A DNA stretch of 64,000 bases from Paenibacillus crassostreae (GCF_001857945.1 NZ_CP017770.1:1736001-1800000), one strand, 5' to 3'. Positions 26,448 to 38,942 are shown, numbered from the stretch's first letter. Numbers and translations: made by a program. The notes: generated from the sequence alone by a model not told the origin.

Positions 26448-27914
26448 TTAAGTAATAGCTCTCAACTGTTGTAGCGCTTCCTCGTAATACTTTTCCTCGC
26501 CATAATATTCTGTAAAATACTGTTCGAATCCCTCGACTCTATCATTCTGACCAGTCGTAACGAAACGTGCATACCAAGGAATAATAAAACTATAGAGTAC
26601 ATTCTTCTTATTTTCTCTTATATCTGCTTCCGTTAATCCATTATCGATGAAACTCTGTAGAATTTTTTGATAACTCTCTATAAATACACGCCCAAAATTA
26701 TAACCAATCGGATCGTTACCAGCATAGGTGAACATCGAGCGATGAATAATGCAGAACTTCGGCTGTTGTGCGAGTATTGCATACTGCCAATAGAGCTGAT
26801 TAAACGAAGAATCTATATATTTCGACTTATCCTCAAGTGCGAGCCAAGCATCACGCTGTAAGATCATGGATGAAATAAAGGTACCCGATATGGATGAGCC
26901 CTTAAGATATTCTGCAAGCCCTTCTCCAGTATCGACCCAATAACCTCCTTTTAGCAGATCAATGTGGAACACTGCACAGTCATGATGTTTATACAGCACA
27001 TGTAACAAAGGAATAAGTGTATTCTCCATAAAAAAATCATCGTCACCCTGAAGCTTGAGGAATTTCCCTCTGCCCTGTCCAAGTACATGCTGAATGTTAC
27101 GGTCGGCTCCGATATTCGTTGCATTTCGTTGATATTTCAAATTGTTATACTTTATACGAAATCGTTCAACGACTGATGGAGTCGAATCATCGGATGCATT
27201 ATCTGATATACATACCTCGAATAGATCGCAATTGCCGATCTGTGAATAGATGGAGGTCAGACATTTCTCCAGATCCGTAGATCGGTTATAGGTAGGAATA
27301 CAGATGGAGAGCAAGGGTTCTTCTTTTCTTTGCTTAAGTAGTTGTTCTACCTCTTGTTGGGTATTAGTTCTTACCCATTCATTCGTTGCTGGTTGATATA
27401 CCTTAAGAACTTTCGCAGGCGCTCCTCCAACGACGCAATAATCAGGTACATTGCGGACGACTACAGAATTCGCCGAGACCACACTCCCCCTGCCGATTCT
27501 AACATTTCCTACAATCACCGCGTTCGCGCCGATCCATGCTCCTTCGCCAATTATCACTTGATCCGATCGTGTCGTGATGCCTTGGGATAGAACTGGGACT
27601 CCCACTTCCCGATATTGATGATCCGTATCAGAAATATAGACATTGGGTCCAATAAGCACGTTAGTCTCCAACTCTATCCGATTGACTGCTGATAGAATAA
27701 GTCCTAGATTGCATTGACAACCATCACCGATAATAATCTTTGGCATATCGCCGATATGTGGATCAATCACATTAAACCAATATCTTGAGCGTATATAAAC
27801 ATTGGTCCCAATCGCTATTCCAGCCGGATTAATCGATTGGCCTCCTTCCTCAACATGACTATTCAAGCCAAATCGGTTAAAGAGCGCTGCCGTCTCCATG
27901 CCTATCCATCCCAT
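26448..27914 (-). CDS. Fusion of hexapeptide-repeat acetyltransferase and GT2 glycosyltransferase
   Basis: A 488-residue two-domain enzyme. Residues about 20-185 are a left-handed beta-helix acyltransferase (IGTNVYIRSRY, VLIGPNVYISDTDHQY, ending VVGGAPAKVLK). Residues about 200-480 are a GT2 domain (LLSICIPTYNRS, DNASDDSTP, and the metal-binding LQGDDDFF), similar in style to abequosyltransferases. The pair could transfer a dideoxysugar and O-acetylate it or its acceptor. AAGGGGG lies six bases before the ATG, which is directly after the ThDP-enzyme stop. Last gene of the rfbH-led operon. Confidence 0.88.
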   Translation of the reverse strand: MGWIGMETAALFNRFGLNSHVEEGGQSINPAGIAIGTNVYIRSRYWFNVIDPHIGDMPKIIIGDGCQCNLGLILSAVNRIELETNVLIGPNVYISDTDHQYREVGVPVLSQGITTRSDQVIIGEGAWIGANAVIVGNVRIGRGSVVSANSVVVRNVPDYCVVGGAPAKVLKVYQPATNEWVRTNTQQEVEQLLKQRKEEPLLSICIPTYNRSTDLEKCLTSIYSQIGNCDLFEVCISDNASDDSTPSVVERFRIKYNNLKYQRNATNIGADRNIQHVLGQGRGKFLKLQGDDDFFMENTLIPLLHVLYKHHDCAVFHIDLLKGGYWVDTGEGLAEYLKGSSISGTFISSMILQRDAWLALEDKSKYIDSSFNQLYWQYAILAQQPKFCIIHRSMFTYAGNDPIGYNFGRVFIESYQKILQSFIDNGLTEADIRENKKNVLYSFIIPWYARFVTTGQNDRVEGFEQYFTEYYGEEKYYEEALQQLRAIT

Positions 27915-27916
27915 CG

Positions 27917-29695
27917 TTATCCCCCTTCTAACTCATCAAGCATATCGATCAACATTACCTTTCTTAATTGTTCCCTCGTAAGTAAAGGCGACATGTCTTC
28001 AATAGGTCTATTTACGACTAACTTCGGATTCACATTCGTATTTATAGCAAGCATTACTTCTACGAAATAACTTCCTTTACTGCGCAGTGCCAGATCAATC
28101 TTCTCCGTAGCTTCAGACATATTGGCTATTCTAGTTCCTGGAATACCGTAAGCTTCTGCTACCTTGACCAAATCAGGACATCCGTATCCTTCCACGGTAG
28201 ATTGCTGGCGACCGTCGAAGTACATATCCTGAAATTGCCGAACCATACCAAGATTTCTGTTATTCATCACGAACACTTTAATATTAAGATGATTCTGTTC
28301 AATGGTATGCAATTCTTGAATATTAAGCTGTATACCCCCATCTCCAGCAATAACAATGATTCTGGCATTCGGTGCTGCCATTGCGGCACCGATAGCTGCA
28401 GGTAGCGCAAATCCCATGGCTCCCATCCCTCCTGCGTTCAGCAAACGCTGATCCTCGAGCAATTGGAATGATTGGCTCGCCCACATCTGATGTTGACCGA
28501 CATCCAGTACGATCACATCCCCTTCAGCGCACCGTGAAGACAATAATTCTATAAACTGGTTGGGATCAATCACATTGTGATTAACTATTGAATCACCACT
28601 TGGATATTTCACCTTATGATCACGAATCATCGCTGCCCATGGTTCGTAATCAGGTAACTTTCTTCCAAATAAAGCTTTGGTAATATCAAATAGGAATTGT
28701 TTCACATCCGCATGAATGGCCAGATCGACCTGTACCTTTGCATTCAACTCCACGGCTTCTATATCCACATGAATTTTCTTCGCTCCGCGGGCAAATGTCT
28801 GTGGTCTTGTCCCCGTCTGCCGGGTATCTAGTCGAGAACCTAATACAAGCAATACATCACAGTTCGCTAAGGCAAGATTGCTATAACGATTACCATACGA
28901 CCCGATCAGTCCCATATTCGAAGAATGTCCCGCTGGAAGCACATCTAAGCCCATCAATGAACTCACGACCGGAATACCAGTTAACTCAATGAAATCCCTA
29001 AGTTCCTTGACCGCATCAGCCGCCCTTACTCCTCCCCCAACAAGAACAATCGGTCGTTCCGCTTTCTCTAACAAAGTAATGACCTCTTCAATCTCCTCAA
29101 TCTGACAATCTATATTGAAATTAGAATATCCACGATATTCTTCACTATCAAAGAAGCTTTCCAGCAGATCGGGTTCAATCTGAGCTCGCTGAATGTTCAT
29201 CGGAATATCAAGTAGGACAGGTCCAGGGCGACCATGTTGGGCGATGAATACTGCTCGCTCCAATTGATATCGAATTTGACCGGCATCCGTAATCATCACT
29301 GCCGTCTTCGTAATGGGTGTGACGATACTTACAATATCTGTTTCTTGAAATCCAATCTGCCTCACTGGCTTATCAAACTTATATTCGTACGTATTAACCT
29401 GTCCTGTAATGAATAAACAGGGAATCGAATCAAAATAACAGCTGCCGATACCAGTAATCAAATTAAGCGCTCCTGGCCCGCTCGTCCCCATCGCTACTCC
29501 CAGCTTACCGTTAATCCGGCTATAGCCTTCCGCAGCAAATGCAGCTGCCTGCTCATGATGAACAGACACACATGATATATCCTGTTGCTCGATCGTCGAG
29601 TCAAGTAGATGAACGATTGCTCCTCCAGTCATCTCGAAGATATGATGCACGCCTTGCTTACTAATAAAATTAATGACGTAATCAGACAATTTCAA
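27917..29695 (-). CDS. ThDP-dependent acetolactate synthase-like enzyme, candidate YerE-type branching enzyme
   Basis: A 592-residue member of the acetohydroxyacid synthase family. ThDP N-terminal domain with the activating Glu in VHHEQAAAFAAEGY, central FAD/NAD-like domain, and the C-terminal ThDP motif AGDGGIQLNIQEL...VMNN. No ilvN or other branched-chain amino-acid gene is nearby. It sits between the CDP-glucose dehydratase gene and a glycosyltransferase. In Yersinia, YerE of this family transfers an acetyl group from pyruvate to a CDP-3,6-dideoxy-4-ketosugar to give yersiniose. That role is proposed here by context. The start is TTG with GGAGGG six bases upstream. Confidence 0.82.
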   Translation of the reverse strand: MKLSDYVINFISKQGVHHIFEMTGGAIVHLLDSTIEQQDISCVSVHHEQAAAFAAEGYSRINGKLGVAMGTSGPGALNLITGIGSCYFDSIPCLFITGQVNTYEYKFDKPVRQIGFQETDIVSIVTPITKTAVMITDAGQIRYQLERAVFIAQHGRPGPVLLDIPMNIQRAQIEPDLLESFFDSEEYRGYSNFNIDCQIEEIEEVITLLEKAERPIVLVGGGVRAADAVKELRDFIELTGIPVVSSLMGLDVLPAGHSSNMGLIGSYGNRYSNLALANCDVLLVLGSRLDTRQTGTRPQTFARGAKKIHVDIEAVELNAKVQVDLAIHADVKQFLFDITKALFGRKLPDYEPWAAMIRDHKVKYPSGDSIVNHNVIDPNQFIELLSSRCAEGDVIVLDVGQHQMWASQSFQLLEDQRLLNAGGMGAMGFALPAAIGAAMAAPNARIIVIAGDGGIQLNIQELHTIEQNHLNIKVFVMNNRNLGMVRQFQDMYFDGRQQSTVEGYGCPDLVKVAEAYGIPGTRIANMSEATEKIDLALRSKGSYFVEVMLAINTNVNPKLVVNRPIEDMSPLLTREQLRKVMLIDMLDELEGG

Positions 29696-29718
29696 TTGAA
29701 ACCCTCCGTTCATATCCC

Positions 29719-30813
29719 CTAGGCATCCTTTAACATATAAGCATTGATCTGATCTAAGGTTACATTCCTCATATCTTCTTGTCTCTGATAAGCCTTATAC
29801 CATTCTACTGTTCCAGTGATCGCCTGATCCACGTCCCATTTAGGCTGCCATCCTATATCCTGCTTGGCTCTTGCACTATCAAGCCTAAGTGTAGAAGTCT
29901 CATGGAGAGTAGTTCCACTCTGGATATCATAAAAGTCAGGTTCGCCCCATAACGCTCCTAATGTCTTGACTAACCAATTCACATTCCGAACACTGTCTTC
30001 ACTTGGTCCAAAGTTCCATGCATCAGCATACTTCTCTCCTTGCTCCACCATCCTCTGAATAAGTAACATGTAGCCTTGCAAAGGATCAAGTACATGCTGC
30101 CAGGGTCGGATCGCCGCAGGATAGCGGATGGGTAATCTATTACCAGATAATAAAGCACGAATACAGTCCGGAACGATTCGGTCCACTGACCAATCTCCAC
30201 CACCAATGACATTACCAGCTCTTGCCGTAGCAATACTGATACCATGCACATCGTAGTTGGTAGGGTGAAAATAACTTTTACGAAAAGCAGAAGTTACCAA
30301 CTCTGAACAGGCTTTACTATTGGAATAAGGATCATATCCTCCTAATGGATCATTCTCGCGGTAACCCCATGCCCATTCTTGATTCTCATAGCATTTATCT
30401 GTAGTCACATTGAGTACTGCATGGATGTTTATTCCGCTTATTGTAGCAGTTCGTATTGCTTCAAGGAGATAGACTGTTCCAAGAGTATTTACCTCATACG
30501 TTTCAACAGGATGGGTATAAGAATAGCGAACAAGTGGCTGCGCAGCCATATGAATAATAATCTCTGGCTTCACCTCATTGATCGTACGGAGTAATGAGTC
30601 ATAATCTCGAATATCAGCAGTAACGGAACGACAAATATCCTGAATACGTGCTGACTCGAACAAACTAGGGGAATTCCTAGGATTCAATCCATATCCAGTT
30701 ATTTGCGCCCCCAGTGCATGCAGCCATAAGCATAGCCAGCTTCCTTTAAATCCTGTATGACCCGTAATCATCACTCTTTTTCCATTCCAGAATGAATTAC
30801 TCAGCGCACTCAA
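29719..30813 (-). CDS. rfbG: CDP-glucose 4,6-dehydratase
   Basis: Converts CDP-glucose to CDP-4-keto-6-deoxyglucose. The 364-residue extended SDR has the NAD-binding TGHTGFKGSWL, the TTDKCYEN loop with the catalytic Thr-Asp, and YxxxK in GGYDPYSNSKACSE. RPWQHVLDPLQGYM is typical of RfbG/DdhB. The start is TTG, only a few bases after the rfbF stop; AAGGG lies about eight bases upstream. Part of the rfbH-F-G operon. Confidence 0.94.
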   Translation of the reverse strand: MSALSNSFWNGKRVMITGHTGFKGSWLCLWLHALGAQITGYGLNPRNSPSLFESARIQDICRSVTADIRDYDSLLRTINEVKPEIIIHMAAQPLVRYSYTHPVETYEVNTLGTVYLLEAIRTATISGINIHAVLNVTTDKCYENQEWAWGYRENDPLGGYDPYSNSKACSELVTSAFRKSYFHPTNYDVHGISIATARAGNVIGGGDWSVDRIVPDCIRALLSGNRLPIRYPAAIRPWQHVLDPLQGYMLLIQRMVEQGEKYADAWNFGPSEDSVRNVNWLVKTLGALWGEPDFYDIQSGTTLHETSTLRLDSARAKQDIGWQPKWDVDQAITGTVEWYKAYQRQEDMRNVTLDQINAYMLKDA

Positions 30814-30817
30814 CCCC

Positions 30818-31597
30818 TTAGCCCTTATTCCAGTACCCTTTACCCGATTTCCACAGGTCTTCTAAATAATTTTTATCACGCAAAGTGTCCATTGGATGCC
30901 AGAATCCGTGATGTTTAAAGGCCATTAGTTCACCAGATTTAGCAAGCTCTTCAAGCGGTTCTCGTTCCCACACCGTGCAATCCTTTTCGATTAGATTGAA
31001 GATCGTTGGCTCGAGCATAAAGAAGCCTCCATTCACCCAACCTCCATCCCCTTGTGGCTTCTCCTGAAATCCGAGCACCTGTTGCTTATCCGTCAATTGT
31101 AATGCTCCAAACCGTCCTGTCGGCTGTGTAGCTGTAACGGTTGCCTGCTTACCATGTGCATCATGGAATTTAACAAGTTCTCCTATATCGATATCCGATA
31201 AGCCGTCTCCATATGTCAGCATAAAAGCTTCATCACCCACATATTTCTGTATGCGTTTAATCCGCCCTCCCGTCATCGTATCTTGTCCCGTATCCACTAA
31301 CGTCACCTTCCATGGATCCAGATAGCGATTGTGTACAGTGATTTCGTTCGTATTGGAATGTCCGAAATCAATCGTTACATCAGAGCCATACAAATAATAA
31401 TGTGCAAAGTATTCTTTGATGACATTCCCCTTGTAACCGAGACAAATGATGAAATCCTGGTATCCATAATGCGAGTAGATTTTCATGACATGCCAGAGCA
31501 GTGGTTTATCACCTATCTCGATCATCGGCTTCGGCTTCAAATAGGTCTCTTCACTGATTCTCGTTCCATAACCTCCAGCCAGAATAACAACCTTCAT
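30818..31597 (-). CDS. rfbF: Glucose-1-phosphate cytidylyltransferase
   Basis: Makes CDP-glucose from CTP and glucose 1-phosphate, the entry step to CDP-dideoxyhexoses. The 259-residue nucleotidyltransferase has [31 protein letters not shown] (metal-binding Asp) and [19 protein letters not shown], which match RfbF/DdhA. Its ATG overlaps the rfbH stop by 4 bp, a sign of translational coupling. Confidence 0.95.
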   Translation of the reverse strand: MKVVILAGGYGTRISEETYLKPKPMIEIGDKPLLWHVMKIYSHYGYQDFIICLGYKGNVIKEYFAHYYLYGSDVTIDFGHSNTNEITVHNRYLDPWKVTLVDTGQDTMTGGRIKRIQKYVGDEAFMLTYGDGLSDIDIGELVKFHDAHGKQATVTATQPTGRFGALQLTDKQQVLGFQEKPQGDGGWVNGGFFMLEPTIFNLIEKDCTVWEREPLEELAKSGELMAFKHHGFWHPMDTLRDKNYLEDLWKSGKGYWNKG

Positions 31598-32919
31598 GAA
31601 AGAACCCTTCCCTTCAACAGGTGATGAATACTATCAGCGACGTATTGAAGCATATCTAACGTTAGCCCTGGGTATAAACCTATCCAAAACGTATCATTCA
31701 TGATTCGGTCGGTATTCTGCAACGTGCCAACAATGCGATGTGGAATGTCTTTATATGCCGGCTGACGTAAAATATTACCTGCAAATAACAAGCGAGTCCC
31801 AATCCTTAATTTTTCTAGTTCTTGAACAAGTTCATTTCGTGAAAGAGGTGCCTGAGCCCTCACTGTAATGGGAAACCCGAACCAGGAAGGTTCACTGCCA
31901 GCAGTGGCTTCCGGTAAGATCAGTACATCCGCTAATAACTTTAACTCTTCCTTCAAGTAATCAAAATTGGACCTTCGCTTGGCAATAAAATCAGGTAATT
32001 TCTGTAACTGTGCAACACCAACTGCTGCTTGCATATCAGTAACCTTGAGATTATAACCAATATGACTGTACGTATATTTATGATCGTATCCATAAGGGAG
32101 ATCTCCTAGTTGCCAACCAAACCGCTTCCCGCATGTATTGTCCTTCCCGGGATTACACCAGCAATCTCTACCCCAATCCCGGAACGATTCTACGATTTTC
32201 TTAAGTTTAGGCGAAGCTGTTAGAACGGCTCCTCCTTCACCCATCGTAATATGGTGAGCAGGATAGAAGCTGACAGTGGCTAAATCACCGAATGTTCCAA
32301 CCTGTTGCCCCTTATATTTCGTTCCAACAGCATCACAACAATCTTCAATTAGCCATAGATTATACTTATCCGCTATTCGTTTCACTTCATCTACTTGATA
32401 TGGATTTCCGAGGGTATGTGCGATGATGATCGCCTTTGTTTTCTCTCCTATAGCCTCTTCTAATAATGAAATGTTGATATTATAAGTAGGGATATCTACA
32501 TCAAGGAATACAGGGATCATGCCATGTTGCAAAATTGGATTAACGGTTGTCGGAAATCCTGCCGCTACAGTGATCACTTCGTCTCCTGGCTGAAGTCGAC
32601 GTTCACCAAGCTGTGGAGAGGTTAATGCGGAGAATGCAAGCAAATTGGCGCTTGACCCCGAATTCGTTAGTAGCGCATATTTGCACTGCATGAATTTGGC
32701 GAATTCTCGCTCGAATTTGCGTCCGTAACGTTCTGACGTTAAAGTGAAATCAAGTGACGCATCAAGCAGATTCACTACTTCCGAACTATCGAATACTTTG
32801 CCACTGACCGGAACATAATCTACTCCACGCCGATAAGGTTTCTCTGGCCACTTGGTAGCATAATATTCAACGGCTAACTCCAATATTTGTTCCCGTATAT
32901 CCCGTGCTGATCCTGTCAT
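31594..32919 (-). CDS. rfbH: CDP-4-keto-6-deoxyglucose 3-dehydrase (E1), PMP/[2Fe-2S] enzyme
   Basis: Removes the C3 hydroxyl of CDP-4-keto-6-deoxyglucose. The 441-residue DegT-fold enzyme shows [14 protein letters not shown], where His222 replaces the usual PLP-binding Lys, the hallmark of E1. The Cys set in [20 protein letters not shown] (Cys253, 255, 263) matches the E1 iron-sulfur site. The ATG at 32919 has AGGAGG nine bases upstream. First gene of the sugar operon. The usual reductase partner E3 (RfbI/AscD type) is not in the window. Confidence 0.95.
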   Translation of the reverse strand: MTGSARDIREQILELAVEYYATKWPEKPYRRGVDYVPVSGKVFDSSEVVNLLDASLDFTLTSERYGRKFEREFAKFMQCKYALLTNSGSSANLLAFSALTSPQLGERRLQPGDEVITVAAGFPTTVNPILQHGMIPVFLDVDIPTYNINISLLEEAIGEKTKAIIIAHTLGNPYQVDEVKRIADKYNLWLIEDCCDAVGTKYKGQQVGTFGDLATVSFYPAHHITMGEGGAVLTASPKLKKIVESFRDWGRDCWCNPGKDNTCGKRFGWQLGDLPYGYDHKYTYSHIGYNLKVTDMQAAVGVAQLQKLPDFIAKRRSNFDYLKEELKLLADVLILPEATAGSEPSWFGFPITVRAQAPLSRNELVQELEKLRIGTRLLFAGNILRQPAYKDIPHRIVGTLQNTDRIMNDTFWIGLYPGLTLDMLQYVADSIHHLLKGRVLS

Positions 32920-33058
32920 GTATTTAGTCCTCCTAGGCCAGTTCATTCTTCATACTTTCATTTATATGCCACGAATAATGAGCGGGTTCATCGTCAGTAT
33001 GAAAATGGGGATTAAGGTAGGAATGAATATGAGAATCTTGCCGAACATAGCGAACAAA

Positions 33059-33091
33059 AAAGGCGAACCTTTAAGATGCGGGTTCGCCTTT
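33059..33091 (-). terminator. Rho-independent terminator after the GT2 gene
   Basis: Stem AAAGGCGAACC / GGTTCGCCTTT, followed on the minus strand by a T-run. It lies 54 bp after the stop of the GT2 gene and separates the two-gene GT unit from the rfbH operon. Confidence 0.88.
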
Positions 33092-33144
33092 CAGTTGATA
33101 ATTAAATTAATTTCCCTCAATGAAACATCTTCACTTTATATTTA

Positions 33145-34398
33145 TTAGTAGGTAATAAGTATATCACTAGATTCTACATGTCCCTCCGATTCAAGTAGAA
33201 ATTCATCATTCAAATCATCCCATTGAAATGCTGCGTCCCGCCGAACAATCCGATTCCGCCGAACAATGGATGACTCACCTCCTGTTGTTGGTTCACCACC
33301 CTCCAACTGTAATTGGATTGAGACAGCATCCACCTGATCATGAAGAGATAGCTTTATACCTGATAACTTTCTCCGTTCATCAGCCGACATATGCTCTGCA
33401 GGATTCATCCAGAATAGAAACTTCTTCGTTGATTCTGTAACAATACGAGACCACCATACTTCCGGAGTATCCGTTCCCGATTTTACAACCTTACTCGTTA
33501 ACTCCAGTACTTTTGCTAATACACTAGCATCTGCACCCCTATCTAACACAATGATTTCTTCAGCCATCTGCTGAATCTGAGGAAGTATGACTTTTACATG
33601 GTCAACGGTATGCTCATCTATTGGAAGGACAAGCGTGATCGCTACCGGATCTTTATAAATCAGCGAGTGAATATCCTGACCCCACTTTTCCCTTGCCTTT
33701 TCCCGATTAATCACAAGCAAACCACCAAGATTCGCATTCTGTAATATTTTTGTTGTCATATGTCCAAAATGATGAATATATGAGTCGTAAACAACTCTTA
33801 ATCGATACCCCCGATTCAATACCCTCAGGCACATATCATCGTCCTCGTAGTTTCCCAGCCCATATCGTTCGTCGAATCCACCAACCTCTTCAATTATTTT
33901 GCGTTTAAACAACATGCAAAAACCGATAATCCTGCGAACATCAAATGAGTACCCCGCATGACGTGTCCCATGTTCATGGGCAAAAGCATTTAATCCTGTT
34001 AAATCATCATATCCAACTGCAATCTTCTGTTGTCCACTCGCATAATTCGTAACAGGTCCGACAGCCCCGATATCGTCATCTCCATATAACACCCTCAACA
34101 TTGCCGTTAGCCAGTTCGGAGTTACGATTGTATCATTATTTAAGAAGAGGATAGTATCTCCAGTCGCTACTTCTATTCCCTGATTACAGCCTTTGGCAAA
34201 GCCTAGATTGATATTATTGAATATAGATTTCACATCTGCCTGACTCTTTAAATAACTCACAGTCGCATCTGTTGATCCGTTATCTACAACAATCAGTTCA
34301 TAAGGCTCATCTGTATAACATCGAATGCTGGACAAACACATTTGGGTAATGGGTAATTGATTGTGAGTCAGAATAATGATGCTAGTCTTGTGTGTCAT
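33145..34398 (-). CDS. GT2 family glycosyltransferase
   Basis: A 417-residue glycosyltransferase without membrane helices. The GT-A core has SIIILTHNQLPITQMCL, VVDNGSTDATVSYL and the metal-binding LFLNNDT; YENDDMCLR-like NYEDDDMCLRVL and HFGH follow in the acceptor region, as in rhamnosyltransferase-like GT2s. The C-terminal 150 residues after about 260 look like a second, degenerate domain. GGAG lies seven bases before the ATG, and it overlaps the upstream GT gene by 4 bp. Probably extends the glycan on the adjacent collagen-like proteins. Confidence 0.88.
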   Translation of the reverse strand: MTHKTSIIILTHNQLPITQMCLSSIRCYTDEPYELIVVDNGSTDATVSYLKSQADVKSIFNNINLGFAKGCNQGIEVATGDTILFLNNDTIVTPNWLTAMLRVLYGDDDIGAVGPVTNYASGQQKIAVGYDDLTGLNAFAHEHGTRHAGYSFDVRRIIGFCMLFKRKIIEEVGGFDERYGLGNYEDDDMCLRVLNRGYRLRVVYDSYIHHFGHMTTKILQNANLGGLLVINREKAREKWGQDIHSLIYKDPVAITLVLPIDEHTVDHVKVILPQIQQMAEEIIVLDRGADASVLAKVLELTSKVVKSGTDTPEVWWSRIVTESTKKFLFWMNPAEHMSADERRKLSGIKLSLHDQVDAVSIQLQLEGGEPTTGGESSIVRRNRIVRRDAAFQWDDLNDEFLLESEGHVESSDILITY

Positions 34399-35477
34399 GA
34401 CGGATCTCCTATCTTATGAGTATCTCTGAAGTATTTGCGATTATAAATCATACTAGGATGAGTAGGATGAAATGCGGCTGCCTTCTCATTATGTTCATAT
34501 GCTTTGTCATATTGCTTCAAACGGTCGTAACATAAACATAGTTGAAGATGAGGATACCAAGTTGAAGAAGAACTATTGGTTATACCCAACCTAGCAACAT
34601 TCTCAATCTGGGTTGCCTGTACATACCAGTAAATTGCTGTATCGTACTGCTTCTCTGCAAAGAAGTAATTGCCGAATTCACAGGAAACCTCCGCACGTGG
34701 TTTCTCATAACATAAGACTCTAGCTAGAGATATGAATTGCTCATCTTTATTGCCCAACATACTATAACAATTTGCCATTTTCAGGCATGCTTGAATATTA
34801 TCTTCGATCCAGCCCTCTTTTGTTCGAAGCATTTTATCGTAAAATATGACTGCCTTGTCGTACATTTGGTGGTCTTTTAACTCGTTCGCATAATAATAGA
34901 GATCACGCGTCGAGAACTCTTCCCCAACATCCAATCTTTGCTGATAGATCTGTAAATTTCGATCTGTATAGGTCTTCTCCTTCCGATGCGTAATGCACAC
35001 ATCACTATCTAGAGATGGGCCGAAAACACTCAAGTATTCATGTACCGGACCAATCCATTGGAATCCGCATGCTCTACGTACAAGACGATTACGACGCAAG
35101 CTCGATGACGGCTTCCCATTGGTATCAAAAGAAAGTAAGTATGGCATCGTCACACGATCATATTGATTAGTTAACTTTTGCTTAAGCTTACTAAACCTCT
35201 TGCGATCGGCTTCTTCAATGACATCATCAGCATCCAACCATAATACAAAATCCTTCGTTGCTTTCGAGAATGAGTAGTTGCGAGCATCACCGAAGTTATC
35301 AATCCATTCATAATCGAAAATACGATCCGTATACTTTCCTACGATTTCTTTAGTTCGATCAACAGATCCCGTGTCGATAATATTGATCTCATCCACAATT
35401 CCTACCACAGACTTTAAACATCGCTCAATTGTGGCTTCTTCATCCCTTACGATCATACATAAGCTTATAGTCACCAT
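34395..35477 (-). CDS. GT2 glycosyltransferase with C-terminal TPR-like repeats
   Basis: A 360-residue protein. Residues 1-220 form a GT2 domain: TISLCMIVRDEEATIERCL, IDTGSVDRTKEI, WIDNFGDARNYSF and the DxD motif LWLDADDVI. From about 230 on there are helical TPR-like repeats (YYYANELKDHQMYDKAVIFY and later units). This architecture resembles peptide-modifying GTs such as SunS and the GT near collagen-like exosporium genes. The ATG at 35477 follows AAGGAGGGG at rather long spacing (12-14 nt), so the start is less certain. A paralogue lies at 40359-41531. Confidence 0.88.
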   Translation of the reverse strand: MVTISLCMIVRDEEATIERCLKSVVGIVDEINIIDTGSVDRTKEIVGKYTDRIFDYEWIDNFGDARNYSFSKATKDFVLWLDADDVIEEADRKRFSKLKQKLTNQYDRVTMPYLLSFDTNGKPSSSLRRNRLVRRACGFQWIGPVHEYLSVFGPSLDSDVCITHRKEKTYTDRNLQIYQQRLDVGEEFSTRDLYYYANELKDHQMYDKAVIFYDKMLRTKEGWIEDNIQACLKMANCYSMLGNKDEQFISLARVLCYEKPRAEVSCEFGNYFFAEKQYDTAIYWYVQATQIENVARLGITNSSSSTWYPHLQLCLCYDRLKQYDKAYEHNEKAAAFHPTHPSMIYNRKYFRDTHKIGDPS

Positions 35478-35537
35478 TTCTATTTGCTTCCCCTCCTTGC
35501 TGTCCTTCCTTAACAAGTGACATGTGTTTGTAATCAT

Positions 35538-35885
35538 ATATAAGCCTCAATCACCTTGGAATCATCGAATGAAAGTTGCAGCGTTCCCTCATACTCTTCT
35601 CTTACTTAATCCAGCTAACCTAACTGTTCATCACATTGAACCGCACGTAGCGATTGCCCACCAATCAGAACAACCAAGCGAAAGAAGCGATGCATACTAC
35701 AGTTTATACAGCCATAGAGGGAAGAGTGAGCCCTTTTTCAGAACAATGGATCATCTGATCTGAATGATTGTGGCATACCCATTCACTGCACAAATCCTAG
35801 ACAGGGGGACATCAGTTTACCTGCATCCACCTTTGAGGTTCGAGTCTTTAAGTAAACCATAAGATTTATCCTATTCTCGAGGAAC
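35538..35885. other. Intergenic region between GT unit and collagen-like gene, no gene seen
   Basis: Only short, unconvincing reading frames. It holds the promoter region of the two-gene GT unit on the minus strand. No repeat element or RNA gene was recognised. Confidence 0.5.
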
Positions 35886-35925
35886 AAAAAAACGCATGTT
35901 CTCATACACAGAACATACGTTTTTT
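35886..35925. terminator. Bidirectional terminator after the collagen-like gene
   Basis: Stem AAAAACGCATGTTCT / AGAACATACGTTTTT with one mismatch, with A- and T-runs on both sides. It lies about 60 bp downstream of the collagen-like gene stop. Confidence 0.85.
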
Positions 35926-35987
35926 AATATTTTACATAGTGGTTATTTACAGTCTGTAGAGAAAATCCTCTTTAGAAGAAATTCTTA

Positions 35988-38534
<2,547 letters not shown>

Positions 38535-38611
38535 CTAGAAAAAGCAACTCATGCTAGATTTATATTTTAATCATGTCCACTATCAATGAATGCTTTTACT
38601 ACTATAGTTAT

Positions 38612-38914
38612 CTACTCTTGAATAGCTCGCAATACCATTTCCAACTTATTCGTAAGAATCCATTCTTTTTTTCCTATTTCGCGAAGTGTTTCTCTAACAC
38701 TATTATTCATGTTCAATACATCACTTAGTGTTGCGACTGGTGAGGAGATGCCAGGTAGAGTACCAAGTACGTATTGAATCTTCTCTCCCTCTGCGTTAAT
38801 AATATGAGCAAGCCCTAACTCCTCCATCGCAATAGAGGTCAATATCAGGTTGATTGCATCGTCTCTGGTCAATGATATGGACGGAGTGATATTTGGAATA
38901 TTTGCTTGTGACAA
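38612..38914 (-). CDS. Stand-alone N-terminal domain paralogue of the collagen-like proteins
   Basis: A 100-residue protein that is only the shared N-terminal domain: [20 protein letters not shown], then [20 protein letters not shown] and [19 protein letters not shown]. No collagen repeats and no C-terminal head follow. It starts with TTG preceded by GGAGGAG. The stand-alone form suggests a structural or adaptor role in the layer to which the collagen proteins attach. A CATANNNTA motif lies 29 bp upstream, matching its neighbours. Confidence 0.85.
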   Translation of the reverse strand: MSQANIPNITPSISLTRDDAINLILTSIAMEELGLAHIINAEGEKIQYVLGTLPGISSPVATLSDVLNMNNSVRETLREIGKKEWILTNKLEMVLRAIQE

Positions 38915-38942
38915 TTAACTCTCCTCCTTCAGCTTAATAACA

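Noticed and set aside
27917-29695. Ordinary acetolactate synthase for branched-chain amino acids
   Set aside because: No ilvN, ilvC or leu genes nearby and the gene is embedded in a CDP-sugar operon; kept only as the alternative.
35524-35763. 79-residue plus-strand frame in the intergenic gap
   Set aside because: No RBS, no domain, and it overlaps the promoter region of the GT unit.
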